This document shows, in pieces, positions 1 through 4,582 of a stretch of DNA of 5,859 bases (position 1 is the stretch's first letter; each line of letters starts with the position of its first letter). The translations under genes were made by a program, and so were the position numbers. The notes under the pieces are model-generated. The model made no database searches, had not been told where the DNA came from, and worked only from the letters and a program-made list of their open reading frames with translations. Where the stretch lies: contig JACDCA010000002.1 in NCBI GenBank assembly GCA_013694635.1, positions 1-5,859 of the forward strand. Reading direction: 5' to 3'. This stretch comes from Acidobacteriota bacterium. GTDB lineage: Bacteria; Acidobacteriota; Vicinamibacteria; Vicinamibacterales; 2-12-FULL-66-21.

Positions 1-1
1 C

Positions 2-1054
2 TTTGCCGAGCATCTCGAAACCGATCTCGCCCCCAGGAGCAAGGGGTCCTTCAGGCTGGGGCGTGAACGTTTCGAGGAGAAGCTGCGCACGAGCGAAGGC
101 CTGTCGCTCAATGCCGACGCGCTTCTCGCCATCGCGACGCGCGAACTGCGGCTGGTGCAGGAGGAGTTTCGACGTGTGGCGGGACGGCTCAATGGCGGCG
201 ACCCACGGGACGCGTGGGAACGGGCCAAGGCCGACCATCCGCCGGCCGGACAACTCGTACAGACGGCGCAGCAGCAGCTCGGCGAGCTGGTCGACTTCAT
301 CAAGCGAGAGAGCATTGTCTCGATCCCGCCGGGCGCGCCGGTGGATGTCGCGCCGACGCCTCGCTTCTACCGCTGGACGTTTGCCAGCATGTGGACGCCC
401 GGACCGTTCGAAGCGCGCCCGTTGCGCGCTACCTACTACATCACCGACGTCGATCCAGCGTGGCCAGCGGACCGGCAGATTGAGCACCTGCGCGACTTCA
501 ACTACGGGGCGCTCTGGTCGATCTCGATCCACGAGGTGTTCCCCGGGCACTTCCTGCACTACCAGCACCTCCGGCAGGTCGACTCGAAGCTGCGCAAGTC
601 GATCCTGTTTTCGTCGATCGCGCTCGTCGAGGGATGGGCGCATTACTGCGAGCAGATGATGCTGGACGAGGGATTCAGGCGCAGCGAGCCCGGTGTCCGC
701 CTGGGGCAGCTCGCGGAAGCGCTCATCCGCGTCTGCCGCTTCATTGTCGGGATCCGGCTCCACTGCGAGGACCTGTCAGTCGAGCAGGGCGTGCGGTTCT
801 TCCGCGACGAGGCGTATCTCGAAGAGGGGAGTGCCCGGCGCGAGGCGGAGCGCGGCACGTTCGATCCGTCCTACATCCTCTATACCGCCGGGAAGCTGAT
901 GATCCTGAAGCTGCGCGAGGACTACAAGGCGAAGATGGGCGCGCGGTACTCTTTGAGGGGCTTTCATGACGCGCTGCTGGCCAACGGCACCGTCCCCATC
1001 TGGTTACACAGGGCCCTGATGCTGGGGGAACAGAACGGAGCGGCACTGGAATAG
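2..1054 (+). CDS. DUF885 family putative zinc-dependent hydrolase/peptidase (5'-partial)
   Basis: The frame is open from the first complete codon of the window to a TAG at 1052-1054, giving 350 visible residues. The first possible internal start, a GTG at 155, lies inside conserved-looking protein, so the true start is upstream of the window. Two motifs identify the DUF885 family: HEVFPGH at visible residues 177-183 (bases 530-550) and EGWAHY at 210-215 (bases 629-646). By family knowledge the two His and the Glu of EGW are the likely zinc ligands. The C-terminal part also fits, with YTAGKLMILKLRE and a closing block like FHDALLANGTVPIWL. Full-length members usually have roughly 550-600 residues, so about 200 or more are missing here. 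Family members are annotated as metallopeptidases or hydrolases, but the substrate is unknown. Export cannot be judged because the N-terminus is absent. The His three positions after HEVFPGH is a variation, since many members have Gln there. Confidence 0.88.
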   Translation, partial: FAEHLETDLAPRSKGSFRLGRERFEEKLRTSEGLSLNADALLAIATRELRLVQEEFRRVAGRLNGGDPRDAWERAKADHPPAGQLVQTAQQQLGELVDFIKRESIVSIPPGAPVDVAPTPRFYRWTFASMWTPGPFEARPLRATYYITDVDPAWPADRQIEHLRDFNYGALWSISIHEVFPGHFLHYQHLRQVDSKLRKSILFSSIALVEGWAHYCEQMMLDEGFRRSEPGVRLGQLAEALIRVCRFIVGIRLHCEDLSVEQGVRFFRDEAYLEEGSARREAERGTFDPSYILYTAGKLMILKLREDYKAKMGARYSLRGFHDALLANGTVPIWLHRALMLGEQNGAALE

Positions 1055-1087
1055 CTCTCAGCTGTCAGCCGATAGCTGGTAGCTCGA
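1053..1087 (+). repeat. Five degenerate tandem heptamers (AGCNNNN)
   Basis: Immediately after the DUF885 gene, and using the last two bases of its TAG stop, the sequence reads as five consecutive 7-base units: AGCTCTC, AGCTGTC, AGCCGAT, AGCTGGT and AGCTCGA. Every unit begins with AGC and four of the five begin with AGCT. The run fills more than half of the gap before the next gene. It has no strong hairpin; the best pairing is CAGCT with AGCTG across a ten-base loop. It also lacks a T-run, so it does not look like an intrinsic terminator. Its function is unknown. Confidence 0.6.
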
Positions 1088-1094
1088 ACCCGCG

Positions 1095-1103
1095 TGCTAT
1101 TCT
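1095..1103 (+). promoter_or_regulatory. Possible extended -10 element for the FmdB-family gene
   Basis: TGCTATTCT fits the extended -10 pattern TGnTATNNT, with four of six hexamer positions matching TATAAT. A start about seven bases downstream, near 1110, would leave a leader of only about six nucleotides. This would fit the lack of any Shine-Dalgarno-like sequence before the ATG at 1116. No convincing -35 box is visible. This is inferred from one short match in GC-rich DNA. Confidence 0.3.
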
Positions 1104-1115
1104 GGCGTTTGCACC

Positions 1116-1463
1116 ATGCCCCTTTACGAGTACCAGTGCGAGTCGTGCGCGAAACGGTTCGAGCGGATTCAGAAATACTCTGATCCGCCGATCGACACGT
1201 GTCCGTCTTGTGGGGCCCACGTGAAGAAGCTGATGTCCTCGCCCGCGATTCAGTTCAAGGGCTCCGGCTTCTACATCACCGACTACCCCAAGAAGTCGCA
1301 ATCGGACGCGGGCAAGGGCCAGACCGACGGCAGCGGTTCGAAGTCGGAGAGCTCGGCTTCGTCGGGCGACAGCGGCTCTTCAGCGCCCTCCACGACGACG
1401 ACGTCCACCAGCGAGACGTCCAGCAAGACCAAAGACTCGTCGACCAAGACAAAAAACGAATAG
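1116..1463 (+). CDS. FmdB-family zinc-ribbon protein with Ser/Thr-rich tail
   Basis: This is a 115-residue protein. Its N-terminus, MPLYEYQCESCAKRFE, is the standard start of the FmdB putative regulatory family, which fixes the ATG. Two CxxC knuckles, C8-C11 and C29-C32, form the zinc ribbon. They are followed by the family block around KKLMSSPAIQFKGSGFYITDY, ending near residue 57. Residues 61-115 are a low-complexity tail in which 29 of 55 residues are Ser or Thr and the rest are mostly Gly, Ala, Lys, Asp and Glu. It has no signal peptide or membrane segment, so it is probably cytoplasmic. The family is named after a regulator of amide use in Methylophilus, but most members have no proven role. 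The gene lies 61 bp downstream of the DUF885 gene on the same strand and could be co-transcribed or use its own short-leader promoter. It converges on galU. Confidence 0.9.
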   Translation: MPLYEYQCESCAKRFERIQKYSDPPIDTCPSCGAHVKKLMSSPAIQFKGSGFYITDYPKKSQSDAGKGQTDGSGSKSESSASSGDSGSSAPSTTTTSTSETSSKTKDSSTKTKNE

Positions 1464-1466
1464 GGT

Positions 1467-2363
1467 TCAGGCGGGGCGCGATTCGGTCGTGTCCACGGTG
1501 CGCAGGTACGCGCGGAAGTCGTCCGCGAGGTCCGGCCGCCGCAGGGCAAAGTACACGACCGCTTTCAGGAACCCGAGCTTGTTCCCGGTGTCGTGGCGGA
1601 CGCCGTCGATGCGGCAGCCGTAGATCTCCCGGTCTTTCAGAAGACGGCGCAGGCCGTTGGTCAACTGGATCTCCCCGGAGCGATCGCTCGCCGTCGCGGC
1701 CAGCGCGGGGAAAATATCAGGCGTCAACACGTAGCGTCCAATGATGGCCAAGTCGGACGGCGCTTCCTCTGGCGGCGGCTTCTCCACGAGATCGCGGATG
1801 CGATAAACGCCAGGCTTCACTTCCTCGGCGTCGATAATGCCGTACGAGCTCACGGTGTCCCTGGGGACGCGCTCGATGGCGAGGACGGGGCCATCGACTT
1901 CGTTGAACACGTCGATCATCTGTCCGATCGCCGGTGGCGACGCATCGATCACGTCGTCACCCAGGATCACCGCGAACGGCTCTTCGCCCACCAGGGGTCG
2001 TGTGACCAGCACCGCATGCCCGAGCCCGAGCGGTTCACCCTGGCGGACGTATGAAAAGTTGATCAGGTTCGAGACCTTGCGGATCTCGGCGAGGAGGTCC
2101 TTCTTTCCGCGGCTCTCGAGAAATGTTTCGAGCTCGACGGAGACGTCGAAATGGTCCTCGATGGCGTTCTTGCCGCGGCCCGTCACAAGGATGATGTTGT
2201 CGATGCCGGCGGCGACCGCCTCTTCGACGCCGTATTGAATGATCGGCTTGTCCACGAGCGGCAGCATTTCCTTGGGCTGCGCTTTGGTTGCCGGGAGAAA
2301 TCGAGTGCCGAGGCCGGCTGCCGGAAAAACCGCCTTTCGAATGACGTGCTTCACATCAGCCAT
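1467..2363 (-). CDS. galU: UTP-glucose-1-phosphate uridylyltransferase
   Basis: This enzyme makes UDP-glucose from UTP and glucose 1-phosphate in the cytoplasm, supplying polysaccharide and envelope glycan synthesis. The protein has 298 residues, normal for bacterial GalU. The nucleotide-binding signature GLGTRFLPATKAQPKEML is at residues 17-34, followed by RQGEPLGLGHAV at 107-118, LGDDVID at 134-140, VEKP at 193-196, GRYVLTP at 209-215, GEIQLT at 230-235 and DTGNKLG at 258-264. I chose the ATG at 2363 because it gives the usual short N-terminus (MADVKHVIRKAVFPAAG). A GTG in the same frame at 2414 would add 17 residues read mostly from a palindromic repeat. Upstream is a weak AAGAAG only four bases from the ATG. 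The stop is three bases from that of the convergent FmdB-family gene. The gene is divergent from serS across 77 bp. Confidence 0.95.
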   Translation of the reverse strand: MADVKHVIRKAVFPAAGLGTRFLPATKAQPKEMLPLVDKPIIQYGVEEAVAAGIDNIILVTGRGKNAIEDHFDVSVELETFLESRGKKDLLAEIRKVSNLINFSYVRQGEPLGLGHAVLVTRPLVGEEPFAVILGDDVIDASPPAIGQMIDVFNEVDGPVLAIERVPRDTVSSYGIIDAEEVKPGVYRIRDLVEKPPPEEAPSDLAIIGRYVLTPDIFPALAATASDRSGEIQLTNGLRRLLKDREIYGCRIDGVRHDTGNKLGFLKAVVYFALRRPDLADDFRAYLRTVDTTESRPA

Positions 2364-2394
2364 GGTACTTCTTTGCGCCACCAACCTCGTAGTC

Positions 2395-2410
2395 CAGCCC
2401 TTTAGGGCTG
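2395..2410. repeat. Palindromic repeat, copy A (galU-serS divergent gap)
   Basis: CAGCCCTTTAGGGCTG consists of perfect 7-base arms around TT. It is one of three identical copies in the window; the other two are at 3726 and 3760. The flanks are partly shared, with GTC before and CC after, giving a longer unit of about 21 bases. This copy lies 31 bases from the galU start and 30 bases from the serS start, the exact centre of the gap. No T-run follows, so terminator function is unlikely. It resembles a REP-like interspersed palindrome more than a dedicated operator. Confidence 0.8.
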
Positions 2411-2429
2411 CCACATGGCCTGCCCGTGT

Positions 2430-2433
2430 AGGA
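2430..2433 (+). promoter_or_regulatory. Probable ribosome binding site of serS
   Basis: AGGA lies seven bases before the serS ATG, a usual Shine-Dalgarno spacing, and supports the start at 2441. The same bases form TAGGAT (2429-2434), which could be read as a -10 hexamer of a very short-leader transcript. The two readings exclude each other and the sequence alone does not decide between them. Confidence 0.45.
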
Positions 2434-2440
2434 TCTACTC

Positions 2441-3736
2441 ATGCTGGATCCGATTCTTGTCCGCGAAAAAATCGACGAGGTTCGGCGTGCGCTCGAGAAC
2501 CGGGGCATGAAGCCGGACGCCGAGCTGGGTCAGCTCTCGCAGCTTGATACCGAGCGCCGCCGGCTGATCCCCGAGATCGAAGGTCTCAAGCGCGAACAGA
2601 ACGCGGCGGCCAGCGAAGCGGCGCGAGCCAAGCGGGAGGGGCAGGACGCGACGTCCGTCTTCGCCGCCAGCAAGGAGCGCGGCCAGCGCATCAAACAACT
2701 CGAGGCGCAGCTTGAACAGGTGGACCAGCAGCGCACGGCGCTGTTGATGACGTTGCCGAACCTGCCGCACGCTACAGTGCCCGAAGGCCGGGGAGCGGAG
2801 CAGAACGTCGAAGTGCGTCGCGAAGGGACGCCACGCGAATTCGACTTCGAGCCCAAGCCCCATTGGGAGCTCGGCACGGAGCTCGGGATCCTCGACTTCG
2901 AGCGCGCGACGAGGATGTCAGGGGCGCGATTCTCCGTTTTGCTCGGAGCGGGCGCCCGGCTCTCACGAGCGTTGATCAATTTCATGCTCGAGCTCCACAC
3001 GCAGGAGCATGGCTACACCGAAGTGGAGCCGCCGTTTCTCGTGAATGCCGATGCGCTGCGGGGCACTGGCAACCTTCCGAAGTTCGAAGACGATCTCTTC
3101 AAGATTGCCGGCGACTGGAACCTGTACCTCATCCCGACGGCGGAAGTGCCGCTGACGAACCTGCATCGCGGGGAGATTCTGGACGGCCGAACGCTTCCGC
3201 TGCGATACACCGCCTTCACGCCGTGCTTCCGCAGCGAGGCCGGCTCGTACGGCGCGGACGTTCGAGGCCTGATTCGGCAGCACCAGTTCGACAAAGTGGA
3301 GCTGGTGACGTTCACCGCGCCGGAGCACTCCTACGACGAACTGGAAGCGCTGACCAGGAACGCCGAGACAGTCTTGCGGCGGCTCGGGCTGCCATATCGG
3401 ACCGTGGCGTTGTGCACGGGGGACCTGGGGTTCGCAGCAGCGAAAACCTACGACGTCGAAGTCTGGCTGCCGAGCCAGAAAACATATCGCGAGAGCTCCT
3501 CCTGCAGCAACACGGAGGCGTTCCAGGCGAGGCGCGCGAATATCCGCTTCCGCCGCGATGGCACCGGCAAGGCGGAGTTTGTCCACACCCTCAACGGTTC
3601 CGGCCTCGCCGTCGGCCGCACGCTGGTCGCGATCCTCGAGAACTATCAGCAGAAGGACGGCTCGGTGCTGATCCCCGAAGCACTGCGTCCCTGCATGGGC
3701 GGCATGGACGCTATCAATGGCAGACCAGCCCTTTAG
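2441..3736 (+). CDS. serS: Seryl-tRNA synthetase
   Basis: This cytoplasmic class II aminoacyl-tRNA synthetase charges tRNA-Ser, and its product also feeds selenocysteine synthesis where that exists. It has 431 residues, the usual bacterial size. The N-terminal tRNA-binding helical hairpin covers about residues 1-105, with charged, Gln-rich heptads at 35-100. The catalytic domain follows, with the TAE loop (PTAEVPL, 232-238), motif 2 (CFRSEAGS, 262-269, Arg264), the RGLIRQHQFDKVEL block at 275-288, SSCSNTEAFQARR at 353-365, and motif 3 (GRTLVAILENYQ, 392-403, Arg393). The end, LRPCMGG (415-421), has Cys418 where Tyr is usual. The stop TAG lies inside palindromic repeat copy B, so the last residues, GRPAL, come partly from the repeat. 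The ATG start gives the normal MLDPILVRE N-terminus and has AGGA upstream. It is divergent from galU and convergent with the FHA gene. Confidence 0.97.
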   Translation: MLDPILVREKIDEVRRALENRGMKPDAELGQLSQLDTERRRLIPEIEGLKREQNAAASEAARAKREGQDATSVFAASKERGQRIKQLEAQLEQVDQQRTALLMTLPNLPHATVPEGRGAEQNVEVRREGTPREFDFEPKPHWELGTELGILDFERATRMSGARFSVLLGAGARLSRALINFMLELHTQEHGYTEVEPPFLVNADALRGTGNLPKFEDDLFKIAGDWNLYLIPTAEVPLTNLHRGEILDGRTLPLRYTAFTPCFRSEAGSYGADVRGLIRQHQFDKVELVTFTAPEHSYDELEALTRNAETVLRRLGLPYRTVALCTGDLGFAAAKTYDVEVWLPSQKTYRESSSCSNTEAFQARRANIRFRRDGTGKAEFVHTLNGSGLAVGRTLVAILENYQQKDGSVLIPEALRPCMGGMDAINGRPAL

Positions 3737-3741
3737 GGCTG
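3726..3741. repeat. Palindromic repeat, copy B (contains the serS stop)
   Basis: This is a second exact copy of CAGCCCTTTAGGGCTG. The central TTTAG supplies the serS TAG stop at 3734-3736, so the repeat overlaps the last codons of the gene. It is in the same orientation as copies A and C, judged by the asymmetric TTTA centre. No T-run follows it. Confidence 0.8.
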
Positions 3742-3759
3742 CCCGTTCGTAAGAGCGTC

Positions 3760-3775
3760 CAGCCCTTTAGGGCTG
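3760..3775. repeat. Palindromic repeat, copy C (contains the FHA gene stop)
   Basis: This is the third exact copy, starting 34 bases after copy B with 18 bases between them. Read on the minus strand, its centre CCCTAAAGGG supplies the TAA stop of the FHA gene at 3769-3767. Copies B and C together fill nearly the whole space between the two convergent genes. They could pair with each other into a larger hairpin, so a role in ending transcription or protecting RNA 3' ends is possible but unproven. Confidence 0.8.
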
Positions 3776-4582
3776 CCTGACATCAATCTCGACGCGGATT
3801 GCGGCCGTGCCCAGATGAATTTCGTCTCCTGAGAGGAGCGTGACACCCGTCGGATCCCTCCGCATGATCTCGAGTGCCGTGCCGTTGCGGACGACGCGAG
3901 TGCCGTTGCGGCTGCCGTCGTCATACACGCGGTACTCACCACGCGCAGGTTCGAACCGGATCGAGGCGTGGGCCCGCCCCACGCTGTTGCTGTGTTCGTC
4001 GCCGTCCTCGATGAACGCGACATGGTTCTTGCGTGGCCGGCCGTCGCTGTCTACCGGCAGCGCGGTCCGTCCGATCCGAACATGCGATTCAATCAAGGTG
4101 TAGACGCGGTGCATCGCGCGGCCACGGAGGACCGTCACTCGCAGACTGGGCGGCGTGCCTCGGGACGTATCGGTCGCGGTGACAGTTTCGCGCGAGCTGT
4201 ACTCCACGGCGAGGCGCTGCTCAGCCGCCCAGTTTGGCCGCGCGCGGCGGGTGTAGTGCACGACGACGGCGAATCCGGCTGGCACCTGGCAGCGGACCTC
4301 GCGAAGCCGGCTGACGGTCGCATCCTGAAGATCTGCGAGCACCGCCTGCAAGGTCAGACGGTCGCTCTGTGTCGGTGCGAGCACCGTCACCGAGATCTGA
4401 TTGTGCGCCAGCACGCGCTGACCTGCGCCCGCAGGCACCGCGCGCTGCTCGATGGCGTCGAGAATCCATTCCCGAATCTCGAGAGGCTGTGCGTCCGCTG
4501 TCAGCGGCGGGTCGAGCAACTTCTTCAATCGCACGGTCCACGACGCGACCGATGCCTGAACGTCTCGGAGAGTAACCTTCAT
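3767..4582 (-). CDS. FHA-domain protein with FhaA-like (DUF3662-type) N-terminal domain
   Basis: This 271-residue cytoplasmic protein has no signal peptide or membrane helix. Residues about 30-115 resemble the N-terminal DUF3662 domain of actinobacterial FhaA: a helical segment (PLEIREWILDAIEQRA), then VLAHNQISVTVLAP and a beta-rich part. Residues about 145-267 are a forkhead-associated domain, which in this family binds phosphothreonine peptides. Visible FHA marks are the Gly-Arg pair at 171-172, GRAHASI at 202-208 and SRNGT at 224-228. About 29 residues separate Arg172 from the GRAH motif, longer than usual, and the usual Ser three places before His205 is Gly202. The ATG at 4582 overlaps the TGA of the upstream penicillin-binding protein gene (ATGA), implying translational coupling. 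A role in phospho-dependent control of cell wall synthesis is inferred from this context. The stop lies in palindromic repeat copy C. The FHA call is firm; the DUF3662 call is moderate. Confidence 0.87.
   Translation of the reverse strand: MKVTLRDVQASVASWTVRLKKLLDPPLTADAQPLEIREWILDAIEQRAVPAGAGQRVLAHNQISVTVLAPTQSDRLTLQAVLADLQDATVSRLREVRCQVPAGFAVVVHYTRRARPNWAAEQRLAVEYSSRETVTATDTSRGTPPSLRVTVLRGRAMHRVYTLIESHVRIGRTALPVDSDGRPRKNHVAFIEDGDEHSNSVGRAHASIRFEPARGEYRVYDDGSRNGTRVVRNGTALEIMRRDPTGVTLLSGDEIHLGTAAIRVEIDVRQP

Noticed and set aside
155..1054. GTG at 155 as the start of the DUF885 gene
   Set aside because: The frame is open from base 2 with protein-like sequence, and the resulting 299-residue product would be far shorter than the family.
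2364..2414. Longer galU reading frame starting at a GTG at 2414
   Set aside because: The 17 extra residues are read mostly from the palindromic repeat and the divergent gap and do not resemble a GalU N-terminus. The ATG at 2363 gives the standard start.
2428..2438. Small inverted repeat GTAG-GAT-CTAC before serS as an operator
   Set aside because: Four-base arms are expected often by chance, and the segment overlaps the likely ribosome binding site.
3726..3775. CRISPR-like repeat-spacer-repeat
   Set aside because: There are only two copies of a short palindrome with an 18-base gap, overlapping coding ends, with no cas genes and a third dispersed copy elsewhere.
3726..3775. Intrinsic bidirectional terminator
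   Set aside because: The stems are stable but no T-run follows on either strand, so I list the copies as repeats and not as terminators.
2863..3780. 305-codon plus-strand frame overlapping serS
   Set aside because: It lies almost wholly inside serS in another frame, has Arg/Ala-rich composition and no recognisable motif, and ends in translated repeat. It is a high-GC shadow.
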